Positions 1 through 7,407 of a stretch of 64,000 nucleotides of DNA are shown here, in pieces (the stretch's first letter is position 1; each line of letters begins with the position of its first letter). Source of the DNA: Butyrivibrio sp. INlla18. Lineage in GTDB: Bacteria > Bacillota > Clostridia > Lachnospirales > Lachnospiraceae. Position numbers and translations under genes: made by a program. Below the pieces are notes generated by a model, which was given only the letters and a program-made list of their open reading frames with translations, was not told the origin of the DNA and ran no database searches. The DNA lies in assembly GCF_900103635.1 (NCBI RefSeq), contig NZ_FMXK01000014.1, positions 49,189 through 113,188 of the forward strand, read 5' to 3'.

Positions 1-140
1 TGCCTTACAGCCCCAAGGAATGTGCCTCCATGTAAAAAATACTGAATGCCGTGCTTCTTGCAGATCCTATCTACTTCGCAAAGCATAGCAAAATCAGATT
101 CATGCACTCTGTCTAAATAATCTTGTACTTCTTTTTCCAT
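1..140 (-). CDS. LicD-family protein, N-terminal fragment cut by window edge
   Basis: Only the first 46 codons are present, from an ATG at 138-140 to the left edge of the window. The fragment reads as a charged helix followed by a HGIQYFLHGGTFLGAVR stretch (residues 30-46). This matches the start of LicD-type nucleotidyltransferase-fold proteins, where the G-G-T-x-L-G-A-x-R segment forms part of the nucleotide-binding site. LicD proteins transfer phosphocholine or related phospho-groups to surface glycans, which fits the locus. The gene lies 26 bases downstream of the preceding membrane-protein ORF on the same strand. Substrate and full length cannot be judged from here. Confidence 0.75.
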   Translation of the reverse strand, partial: MEKEVQDYLDRVHESDFAMLCEVDRICKKHGIQYFLHGGTFLGAVR

Positions 141-166
141 AAAAACTACTTCTTTCGTAAAACTTT

Positions 167-958
167 TTATCCGTTAAAAGCCTCAACCTGTGGGTCTTCG
201 TAGATTGTGTAGCCCTCGATGTTGGCTCTGATCACGAGTCCTTCATCTGTAAGACTTCCCTTGATTGTCCTATTGTCTGGCATCACGATGTATGTGCACT
301 TGGTCTGCCTTGTGGCTTCCACCAATGCCTTAGCGTCGATAACTTCAGGCTTTTCCATAACCTCATAAACTGCGTTGTAGTAATCCCACTGAGTTACCAC
401 CATCTCGCGGCCAAATGGCATCAGGATATTAGTGTTGTACTGCCTTACAAAGTGCACAAGCTCTGATGGGAATGCAGCGCGTACCCTAGGTTCCCCCTCT
501 GCTGGTGCGATCTCGTCCACAATATCGATGACGTTCTGTGGAATATGGTAGGCGTTCTCAGCTCTTTGCATATACTGATTTGTGTAGACAAAAGAGCCTG
601 TGACTGCGATAATGACCAGCATCACCGGAAGAAGGCATCTCCTTACAGTATCTCTTTTCACACGAGAAAGTGCTCTAGTTGCGGCATAACCAATAGTCAC
701 ATAGGTTGGGATCAGCCACATAATGCGGTAGTAAGTATCCTTACCATCGTCAAAAGCCGCCACATAGGCAATCTTGGTAAATGGAACCAGGAATCCTACT
801 AGGATCACCAGCGGCAAGATTCCAAACAATATTTTCTTTTTTAGGTCTTTTTCTGAGGTGATGAGATATATGGAAGAGATGATCAGAAGTGCCAGCAGCA
901 CTCCATTCCCGCCATATAGCTTAAGATCGACCCAGCATTCCATAAATATTCCGTACAT
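167..958 (-). CDS. C-terminal half of a DUF6077-like membrane protein (possibly split gene)
   Basis: 263 residues: three or four membrane segments in the first 130 residues, then a roughly 130-residue extracytoplasmic tail ending in a C-T-Y-I-V-M-P strand and E-G-Y-T-I-Y-E-D. A tail of this form is common at the C-terminus of large GT-C-like membrane proteins, including the protein at 12785-14647 here. It follows the 412-residue ORF at 1020-2258 in another frame with a 61-base gap. Together they would make about 675 residues, the size I expect for one DUF6077-type protein. A GGAG seven bases before the ATG at 958 means it could still be translated on its own. Family assignment is from memory; whether this is a split gene or two genes is unresolved. 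Confidence 0.6.
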   Translation of the reverse strand: MYGIFMECWVDLKLYGGNGVLLALLIISSIYLITSEKDLKKKILFGILPLVILVGFLVPFTKIAYVAAFDDGKDTYYRIMWLIPTYVTIGYAATRALSRVKRDTVRRCLLPVMLVIIAVTGSFVYTNQYMQRAENAYHIPQNVIDIVDEIAPAEGEPRVRAAFPSELVHFVRQYNTNILMPFGREMVVTQWDYYNAVYEVMEKPEVIDAKALVEATRQTKCTYIVMPDNRTIKGSLTDEGLVIRANIEGYTIYEDPQVEAFNG

Positions 959-1019
959 ACGAATGCTCCGTAATCTATGTCATGTTTCTAATTTTTAAAC
1001 TGTTGTTTTCTTCATTTGG

Positions 1020-2258
1020 TCAACTGCTCCAGATTGACAGGTACAGCGCCAGATAAACAAAATTTGGTATCACGCAGATAAATGCTCCTATCAGGACTTT
1101 CCAGTCTTTTTTGATAAAAAGAAGTATCAGTGTCAAGAGCCCAATAAGTCCAGTTGCAAATATCACGCCCATGGCTGTGCACATACCAGATAGCATGTTT
1201 ACAAATATCAGCATGATCCAGCCGTAGGAAGCTGTAGATATTTTCTGCCTGATTCCCGCTTTTGCTGCCACTTTCTCTGTAGTCTGTTCTACACCAGTAC
1301 TTTCAGCCTTTTCTTCTTTCTTTTCCATCATTTCCAGGAAAATCCAGAAAATAAGAGGAAATACCAGGTTGCATACTATAGCCTTGCCCTGCCATGTTCT
1401 CATAAGAAAGAATGTTGCAGGTGTGTGGATCGACACGTTTCCGAACATCATTAGGAAACTCACGATTATCATGAATACAGGCACAAACTCCTGCTTCTTT
1501 CTAAATAAGCTCTTGCCGATTTCCACGTAAACAAGATAAACGAGTGGTATCACGATCAGCGGAATAACCGTGTGTGACATAATCGTGGCATGTATGCCTG
1601 AAACCTTAGCAATAAATGCGATCCACATAGTGATCACTGCCAACGCATGCCTGATATCAAGGGATGTAGAAATTCCTGTGTATGGCAAGATAGTGTTCAT
1701 AACATCCGCCTGCTGCGCAAGAAGTGACTCAACAACATAGTACGCGTCATCCCCGTCAAAGCTTGCCATTAGAATCGCCATCACCATCTGGAACGCAAGG
1801 AGAGCAAAGAAAATTCCCCAGTAAATGTAGGTCTCTATCTTGTGCTTCTTGGCAACGTCTGGATCTGCAATTTCAAGTTCATCACTGCCTGTGATGCTAG
1901 AAGCTGTACTAGTTCTGTTGTTCTTTGCATCTGCTTTCTTTAAGTAAAAAAGCTTGCTCAAATCCTTGTCCTTGAATACCGCCAACGCCGTCTTTATTAT
2001 TCCCGGAATCATCAGTACCCACGCCAAGATCACATAATACTTCACGCAGTAACTGAACGCATTGTACATGATCTTGGTCATGCAAGGTATCGCAATAATT
2101 TCGAAGCCTGCAACGTAGATCAGGAAGCCCAGAAGGAACGTTATGCCCAGTCTCTTCTTTTCCTTTGGCAATATGAAGTTGAACGTAATTCCTATCATAA
2201 GTGGTGCAATCAGTAACCAAAATATCAAGCTCACCACTCCAAATATGCTCTGTGACAA
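1020..2258 (-). CDS. DUF6077-like polytopic membrane protein (N-terminal part)
   Basis: 412 residues with about ten hydrophobic segments. Between the early and middle segments lies a polar cytoplasmic stretch (about residues 105-145), followed by an F-D-G-D-D-A-Y-Y-V motif near residue 170. Acidic pairs in the first external loop of this kind are typical of GT-C-type glycosyltransferases and related polysaccharide membrane proteins. The overall pattern resembles DUF6077 proteins, whose function is not established. The protein ends abruptly after a membrane segment (L-Y-L-S-I-W-S-S), and the ORF at 167-958 resembles its missing C-terminal half. No single base change joins the two: a net frameshift plus at least one stop separates them. 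Confidence 0.7.
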   Translation of the reverse strand: MSQSIFGVVSLIFWLLIAPLMIGITFNFILPKEKKRLGITFLLGFLIYVAGFEIIAIPCMTKIMYNAFSYCVKYYVILAWVLMIPGIIKTALAVFKDKDLSKLFYLKKADAKNNRTSTASSITGSDELEIADPDVAKKHKIETYIYWGIFFALLAFQMVMAILMASFDGDDAYYVVESLLAQQADVMNTILPYTGISTSLDIRHALAVITMWIAFIAKVSGIHATIMSHTVIPLIVIPLVYLVYVEIGKSLFRKKQEFVPVFMIIVSFLMMFGNVSIHTPATFFLMRTWQGKAIVCNLVFPLIFWIFLEMMEKKEEKAESTGVEQTTEKVAAKAGIRQKISTASYGWIMLIFVNMLSGMCTAMGVIFATGLIGLLTLILLFIKKDWKVLIGAFICVIPNFVYLALYLSIWSS

Positions 2259-2292
2259 GTGTAGTTCCTCCGTCTCTCGATTATCTTAGCTT

Positions 2293-2570
2293 TAATTTGC
2301 TAGAAAATCTTTACCTGCAAGTCTTATTTTTCCCCGGATGCAGGTAACTCCCCGCATGCCTTAACATAAATTTGCTTGAAATCTTTACCTGCAAATTTAT
2401 TTTCTCCCCGGTTGCAGGTAACTCTCCGCAACTCTATACCCTAACTTGCTAGAAAATCTTTACCTGCAAGTTTTATTTTTTCCCGGATGCAGGTAACCTT
2501 CCTCTACCCTTAGCCTAAATTTGCTCAAAATCCTTACCTGCAAATCTTATTTTCCCTCAAATGCAGGTAA
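2293..2570. repeat. Tandem array of four hairpin repeats, 74-75 bp period
   Basis: Four units each contain TTACCTGCAA, a pyrimidine-rich loop of about 17-18 bases, and TGCAGGTAA. The left arms begin at 2311, 2385, 2460 and 2534, giving spacings of 74, 75 and 74. The right arms are at 2339-2347, 2412-2421, 2488-2496 and 2562-2570. Each arm pair gives a 9-10 bp stem. Each unit is preceded by a conserved AATTTGCTAGAAAATCT-like lead. The array lies upstream of the minus-strand gene starting at 2258. The period is close to seven DNA helical turns, so the units would face the same side of the helix. Function unknown. Confidence 0.9.
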
Positions 2571-2573
2571 AAT

Positions 2574-2638
2574 GGTCCACTAACCCCGTCCCCTAGGTCC
2601 ACTCTTTGCAAAAATGAGCTCTAACCTCCGTCCCTAGG
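2574..2638. repeat. Two variants of a TAACC-CCGTCCC-TAGG core
   Basis: Two near-identical 17-base cores lie 41 bases apart: TAACCCCGTCCCCTAGG at 2581-2597 and TAACCTCCGTCCCTAGG at 2622-2638. The first core sits between two direct copies of GGTCCACT (2574-2581, 2596-2603). The second sits between inverted copies of ATGAGC and forms the loop of a terminator-like hairpin. The core is therefore reused with different flanking words. This looks like an interspersed element caught twice, but the sequence alone does not show what it does. Confidence 0.6.
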
Positions 2639-2650
2639 GCTCATTTTTTT
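2611..2650. terminator. Bidirectional terminator-like hairpin
   Basis: AAAATGAGC (2611-2619) pairs with GCTCATTTT (2639-2647), followed on the plus strand by a T run to 2650. Read on the minus strand the hairpin ends in a shorter T run of five. It lies downstream of the minus-strand uridine kinase gene, so it probably ends that transcript. Confidence 0.6.
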
Positions 2651-2691
2651 GTTTTGTAAGCCTCGGCTAGTTGGTGAGTGGGGATTTGCGA

Positions 2692-2807
2692 GTTTATAAA
2701 TCAATTCACGGTCTTTAAATTCGTCGGTACTTAGGTGATGTTTTTTATCACCTTAGTACCGCTACGAATTTAACGAAGCGGAAGCGTCCGTGGAAGGGTT
2801 TGTAAAC
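2692..2807 (+). ncRNA. Structured hairpin element, copy 1 (covarying with copy at 19850-19989)
   Basis: A nested inverted repeat. The outer stem is GTTTATAAATC (2692-2702) with GGGTTTGTAAAC (2796-2807). The next stem is CACGG (2707-2711) with CCGTG (2788-2792). Then come AAATTCGT (2717-2724) with ACGAATTT (2764-2771), and an inner stem closing on a TTTTTT loop. A second copy at 19850-19989 on the minus strand shares the CGTC, GTACTTAGGTG and AGCG-AGCGTCC segments. Its stems have different bases that still pair. The shared single-stranded segment AGCGRRAGCGTCC sets the orientation as plus here. It lies between udk and the DUF6077-like gene. Whether it acts as RNA or as a mobile palindrome is not known. 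Confidence 0.7.
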
Positions 2808-2829
2808 CACCAACCACGCTTTCAAAGTC

Positions 2830-3447
2830 TCAATCCATCATGTGCTTCAAGTGTTCCTCGAGGATTGTGATACCCGTGATGTTTTCGCCACCACGAGGGA
2901 TGATGATGTCCGCATACTTCTTGCTTGGCTCTACGAACTGCTCGTGCATTGGCTTAACAGTCTCGATGTACTGTGTAAGAATTGAATCAATGCTTCTTGC
3001 ACGCTCCACCATGTCACGTCTGATACGACGAAGTAATCTCTCGTCAGCATCAGTCTCTACGAATACCTTGATATCCATTAAGTCCCTAAGTTCCTTGTTT
3101 TCAAGGATCATGAATCCTTCAATGATGATAAGTTTCTTTGGAACAATGTGAACTGTAGCATCAGATCTGTTGTGAATAGTATAGTCATAAACAGGCATAT
3201 CAATTGCTTCGTTGTTCTTGAGCTTCTTGATATCCTCGATCATCAGCGCCGTGTCAAATGCCTCAGGATGGTCGTAGTTAAGTCTTGATCTGTCTTCATA
3301 AGAAAGATCGTTGTGTGCCTTGTAATATGAATCATGGCTGATGACAACAATATCATCACCAAATTTTTCTTTTATCATGCGAACGATCGTAGTCTTACCA
3401 GATGCTGTTCCTCCCGCAATTCCTACTATTGTTACCTTATCGTTCAT
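2830..3447 (-). CDS. udk: Uridine kinase
   Basis: Phosphorylates uridine (and usually cytidine) to UMP/CMP in the cytoplasm, a pyrimidine salvage step. The 205-residue protein is of normal family length. It has a P-loop near its start (GGTASGKTT), a D-S-Y-Y-K motif, Y-D-H-P-E-A-F-D, and R-R-I-R-R-D in the lid region. I chose the ATG at 3445-3447 because GGAGG lies six bases upstream. An earlier in-frame start would add 20 unconserved residues lying inside the previous gene. The gene overlaps the end of the SGNH gene by 11 bases, so it is probably translationally coupled to the acylation genes. That may supply UMP for UDP-sugars, but it could be chance. Confidence 0.93.
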   Translation of the reverse strand: MNDKVTIVGIAGGTASGKTTIVRMIKEKFGDDIVVISHDSYYKAHNDLSYEDRSRLNYDHPEAFDTALMIEDIKKLKNNEAIDMPVYDYTIHNRSDATVHIVPKKLIIIEGFMILENKELRDLMDIKVFVETDADERLLRRIRRDMVERARSIDSILTQYIETVKPMHEQFVEPSKKYADIIIPRGGENITGITILEEHLKHMMD

Positions 3448-4924
3448 AATTACCTCCATATGATCTGTAATAATCGTGAGAAAGGATTTCCCCTGACTCA
3501 CTGTCAAATATTATAAGCTGAATATCTTCAGCAGCATGTCCGTCGTCGTACAAGTAGTTTGTATCTTCATCGCCAACAGGACTCAAGATCCTATAGTACT
3601 TCTCTACGAATCTATAGTAGAGATTACCCATAGATGTTGGAACACTCTCCAATATCTCTCCGCCTTTGGCGTCATAAACCTTATTAGTAGCGCCATCCTT
3701 GATAACAACATAAGCACTGTTATCAGCCATCACCTTGCCACTTCCTGACAGGTTATCAATAATGTGCATCATAGCAGTATCGTGATACACACCAGAATCC
3801 TCGTTTACATAGAGGACAAAGCTATATCCATCAAGCTTTAAAAGATTGAGCTTAACATAGAGATTGTCCTCATCAAGAACCATGTCATCAAGCTCAGCCT
3901 TGAATTTCTCAGCATTTTCTTCCCAATGTGAGTACTCAGGATTACCTCTATGGTCCACAAGATCGCCAGTCTGTGAGAGCCACTCTCCCATATAATCTGT
4001 AACCTTTGTAGCACCAGTCACATTAAGGTGTCCGTGGTCATTTAGATCAGAATAAAGATCTACCACATCAAGTTCCAGCATATTCAAAAATGGAACGTCA
4101 TACTCAGCTGCGATCTCGCCAGCCTTTATGGCAGCTGCCTTGTCGCCAGTCTCAGCTGCAAATGGATAATAGGTCACAACAACGCCGATTCCCTTATCCT
4201 GACACAGCTCAATGATCTTCCTAAGATACTCACATCCAACTGTATCTTCTGTTAAAAGATCTCCCTCAGTAGCCTCAGGATGCATAGGAGGATCAATCTC
4301 CACTTTATATCTCATCTCAGCACCAAAGAGCTGATTTCTGTCAGCAGTTCCTGTAAGAGCCTTGAAATCATTGGCTGTCAGATTCTGCCATCTATTGTGA
4401 TAGATGATAAAGTCGTAGAGGAACTCATTTTTAATCTTTTCATCAGAAATAAGATCATCAATAGCCTTAACCTTAAGGTCATTGTATGGCCAAACGTCCA
4501 TATTTAAATGAAGCTGCTCAACAGAAGTGTTGATGTCATCAGCCTCATACTCTTCTCTGTCATCAAGATACTTAACATTCTTTTCGATCATGTAGGTATC
4601 AATTACAACCCACTCTGGAGTCATGTACTCAAGGCTCTCTTGAAGTTCCCAGTAAGTAGCCTGCAAAAGAGATCCATGTCCGCCCATGTTGTAGGAGGTG
4701 TATCCATAATCATCAAAAAGAACTACCGGATTAATAGCATTTATTACATGAGATGAACCAATAAAAAGAACATCAATATGTCCTTTCTTAGATTCACTCA
4801 AAAAATCTGCATACTTATAATCAGAATCCTTGCGCCTAAGTACTACTGTTGACGCCAGAATGCATCCGCCAAGTATCAAAAGAAATATTACAATTTTAAT
4901 AGTGTTAAAAAATGTCTTTTTCAT
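3437..4924 (-). CDS. SGNH-like acyl transfer partner of MBOAT (AlgJ/DltD-like role)
   Basis: 495 residues: an N-terminal membrane anchor (about residues 9-28) and an extracytoplasmic SGNH-fold domain. Block I is F-I-G-S-S-H (55-59, likely nucleophile S58). A late D-H-G-H-L-N motif before a V-T-G-A helix would supply the catalytic Asp/His. In known systems such as alginate acetylation, the MBOAT protein passes an acyl group through the membrane and an SGNH partner places it on the glycan. The gene starts 15 bases after the MBOAT gene and overlaps udk. A paralogue lies at 49244-50599, also next to an MBOAT gene. The acyl group and target glycan are unknown. Confidence 0.82.
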   Translation of the reverse strand: MKKTFFNTIKIVIFLLILGGCILASTVVLRRKDSDYKYADFLSESKKGHIDVLFIGSSHVINAINPVVLFDDYGYTSYNMGGHGSLLQATYWELQESLEYMTPEWVVIDTYMIEKNVKYLDDREEYEADDINTSVEQLHLNMDVWPYNDLKVKAIDDLISDEKIKNEFLYDFIIYHNRWQNLTANDFKALTGTADRNQLFGAEMRYKVEIDPPMHPEATEGDLLTEDTVGCEYLRKIIELCQDKGIGVVVTYYPFAAETGDKAAAIKAGEIAAEYDVPFLNMLELDVVDLYSDLNDHGHLNVTGATKVTDYMGEWLSQTGDLVDHRGNPEYSHWEENAEKFKAELDDMVLDEDNLYVKLNLLKLDGYSFVLYVNEDSGVYHDTAMMHIIDNLSGSGKVMADNSAYVVIKDGATNKVYDAKGGEILESVPTSMGNLYYRFVEKYYRILSPVGDEDTNYLYDDGHAAEDIQLIIFDSESGEILSHDYYRSYGGNYER

Positions 4925-4939
4925 TTAATATTCCCATCA

Positions 4940-6400
4940 TCAAAACTGCTGATAAATAAAGCTTCCTGCGTCGTATCCAGGTCCCCAGATTCCAAGGATC
5001 AGGATAATAAGTACTCCAACAAGTCCAACCAGATAACGAACCCAGATTCCCTGGCTCATTATCTTTTCCCTTACAATGATTCCGTAGTAGTTAGCAATGT
5101 CAACCAGAACTACCAACAAGATTCCAAGGATCGCTACCAGGAAATCAAGCCTTGTAAGGCCGTAGGAATAAAGGCTCTGATCCATGATCTGCCATGGAGT
5201 AAATACCAAACTGTTCTTTATGATCGCAAATGCGTCGCCCATGCTGGATGCTCTAAAAAATACCCAAGCATAGTTTACAAGAAGGAATGTAACTGCAATC
5301 TTAATGAGCCTGTGTGAAAAAGCTCTCCTCTCAACCTTGAAGGTATCTACAATAAAGTCCCTCACCGGTCTTAAAAGATATCCAATAACCTGATATACTC
5401 CGTGGAGGAACCCCCAGAATACAAAGGTCCAGGCTGCACCATGCCAAAGTCCAGAAACAGCAAATACAATAAGGATGTTCAAATACTTACGGACAGTGCC
5501 CTTTCTGTTGCCCCCAAGTGGAATATAGAGATAATCTCTAAACCAAGTGCTAAGAGATATGTGCCACCTCCTCCAGAACTCAGCTATAGTTCCAGATAGA
5601 TATGGGCTTTCAAAGTTCTTCATAACGTCAATTCCCAGAATCCTTGCTATACCGATAGCAATGTGGGAATAGCCCGCAAAGTCACAGTAGATCTCAAAAG
5701 TATAAAATATAGTAGCCATAAATGCTGCAAATCCTACAGCACCAGCAGGGTTACTATAAACGTTCGCAACGTAGATGGAGAGTCTGTCTGCAATCACCAT
5801 CTTAAGGAAATATCCCCAAAGCATCTGAAAAAGCCCATCGCGAAGTCTGTCGTAGTCAACAGTAAGGGGATAAGTAAACTGTGGAAGCATCTTCCCAGCT
5901 CTTTCTATAGGTCCTGACAAGATCTGAGGGAAGAAAGAAACGAAGAGCGCGTACTTGACCACATTCCTCTCAGCCTGGATATCTTCCCTGTAAACGTCGA
6001 TCAGATACCCAATTGCTTTTAACATATAAAAGGAGATACCGGTTACCGCAAGAAGCTTAATAGCTGAGTCTGACGCATCGCCACCTGTAAGTTCCTTAAA
6101 GGTACCTACGATAAAGCCGAGGTACTTAAAGACTACCAGAGTTCCAATAGTCACAATTAGTGAACCTATCAGCACCAGCTTTTTCCTACCTTCATCACTT
6201 TTTTCCATCAAAAGAGCTGCACCATAAGTCAGCAATATAACTAGCGCAAGGACTATGGTACTACCCAGGTCTATACTTCCATAGAAGCAGATACTGGTCA
6301 CAAAGAGCCAGATATACCTGAACTTCCTTGGAATGACGAAGTTAAATAATACTACAACCGGTAAGAATATGAAAAAGTACAGGGAAATAAAACTACTCAT
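4940..6400 (-). CDS. MBOAT-family O-acyltransferase (AlgI/DltB-like)
   Basis: 486 residues with about ten to twelve membrane segments. It has the MBOAT landmarks: F-F-P-Q-x-x-S-G-P-I-E-R (about 156-167), E-F-W-R-R-W-H (274-280), R-D-Y-L-Y-I-P-L-G-G-N (288-298) and the catalytic-histidine segment S-G-L-W-H-G-A-A-W (316-324, H320). MBOAT proteins of this branch move acyl groups to surface glycans or teichoic acids. The start overlaps the end of the upstream GT2 gene by eight bases, and the SGNH partner follows directly. This is one of two MBOAT copies in the window; they share all these motifs. Confidence 0.93.
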   Translation of the reverse strand: MSSFISLYFFIFLPVVVLFNFVIPRKFRYIWLFVTSICFYGSIDLGSTIVLALVILLTYGAALLMEKSDEGRKKLVLIGSLIVTIGTLVVFKYLGFIVGTFKELTGGDASDSAIKLLAVTGISFYMLKAIGYLIDVYREDIQAERNVVKYALFVSFFPQILSGPIERAGKMLPQFTYPLTVDYDRLRDGLFQMLWGYFLKMVIADRLSIYVANVYSNPAGAVGFAAFMATIFYTFEIYCDFAGYSHIAIGIARILGIDVMKNFESPYLSGTIAEFWRRWHISLSTWFRDYLYIPLGGNRKGTVRKYLNILIVFAVSGLWHGAAWTFVFWGFLHGVYQVIGYLLRPVRDFIVDTFKVERRAFSHRLIKIAVTFLLVNYAWVFFRASSMGDAFAIIKNSLVFTPWQIMDQSLYSYGLTRLDFLVAILGILLVVLVDIANYYGIIVREKIMSQGIWVRYLVGLVGVLIILILGIWGPGYDAGSFIYQQF

Positions 6401-7337
6401 CGAAATTTATTCTCTTTTCTTCTACAACTATTGGTCTGCCGATTACTCGTGTATTGATATTAAGGATGTATTCACCCATAAGTCCGATGAAAAACAGCTG
6501 TATAGCGCCGATAAGGAACATACCAATGATCATTGGTGCGTAACCTGCGTGGAAGCTATACCAGTGCGTGAGCTTGAGTATAAGGTATACAAAAGCCACG
6601 ATGATATCTATAAGTGCGCAGATAAAGCCTGCAAAGGTACAAAGACGAAGTCCAACCTTAGTGTATGATGTAATGCTGAGCATTGCTGCATCATAAAGGG
6701 TATAGAAGTTGTTGTGAGTCTTGCCTGCTCTTCGCTGTGGCTGCTCATACTCAACTGTTGTCATGTTGAAGCCTTCACCATACTCAGCAACGATTCCTCT
6801 GATAAATGGAATAGGATCATCAAGCTGTCTAAGAAGCTGGATGAAGGTCTTGTCATAAAGACCAAAGCCAGTAAAGTGCTCGATCATGCGAACGCTGGAC
6901 ATGTTCTTGATAGTCTTGTAATAAATTGTTCTAAGGAAATAGATAAATCCGTTTTCCTTACTAGAAGACTTAACACCACTAACAATCTTGTGGCCTTCCT
7001 CCCACTTTTTTACAAAAACAGGAATAAGCTCAACTGGATCCTGAAAGTCTGCACAGATAGGGATAACGCAGTCTCCGTCAAGAGAGCACATGCCGTGGAA
7101 TGGAGAGTTAAACTGTCCAAAGTTAGTAACGTTAAAGATTGCCTTGATCTTCTTATTTCCTTCGCAGATCTTCTCAATCTTGGCTCTTGTTCCATCAGTT
7201 GATGCGTTGTCGATAAATACGATCTCGTAATCATACTGTGGAAGCTCTGTCTTTAATACATTTTCTGCTGCTGCAGATATTCCCTCTACATTTTCGCTTT
7301 CATTAAAGCAGGGAATCAAAATACTGATCTTTTTCAT
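6393..7337 (-). CDS. GT2 glycosyltransferase, polyprenyl-phosphate sugar synthase type
   Basis: 314 residues. The N-terminal GT-A domain (about 1-225) has I-L-I-P-C-F-N-E-S, a V-F-I-D-N-A-S-T-D-G-T nucleotide-binding loop and an A-D-F-Q-D-P metal-binding motif. Two membrane helices follow (about 235-295). This layout belongs to the DPM1/GtrB/ArnC group, which attaches a sugar to undecaprenyl phosphate on the cytoplasmic face for use by a GT-C enzyme outside. An AGAGG ribosome site lies a few bases upstream. It overlaps the MBOAT gene by eight bases, so the lipid-linked sugar and acyl transfer may belong to one modification step. Confidence 0.9.
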   Translation of the reverse strand: MKKISILIPCFNESENVEGISAAAENVLKTELPQYDYEIVFIDNASTDGTRAKIEKICEGNKKIKAIFNVTNFGQFNSPFHGMCSLDGDCVIPICADFQDPVELIPVFVKKWEEGHKIVSGVKSSSKENGFIYFLRTIYYKTIKNMSSVRMIEHFTGFGLYDKTFIQLLRQLDDPIPFIRGIVAEYGEGFNMTTVEYEQPQRRAGKTHNNFYTLYDAAMLSITSYTKVGLRLCTFAGFICALIDIIVAFVYLILKLTHWYSFHAGYAPMIIGMFLIGAIQLFFIGLMGEYILNINTRVIGRPIVVEEKRINFDE

Positions 7338-7360
7338 AATAATCCTCTAAAACATAACTA

Positions 7361-7386
7361 ATGCGGTGCGATAACACGCACCGCAT
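7361..7386. terminator. Perfect 10-bp hairpin between flavoprotein and GT2 genes
   Basis: ATGCGGTGCG (7361-7370) pairs perfectly with CGCACCGCAT (7377-7386) around a six-base loop. It sits in the 70-base gap between two minus-strand genes. No strong T run follows on the minus strand. It may be a partial terminator, an mRNA processing or stabilising hairpin, or a protein site. Confidence 0.5.
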
Positions 7387-7407
7387 AAACTTACTAAATT
7401 CAAAAAC

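Noticed and set aside
2293..2570. CRISPR array
   Set aside because: Only four units, the repeated parts are palindromic arms with similar loops, the intervening sequence is also related between units, and no cas genes are present.
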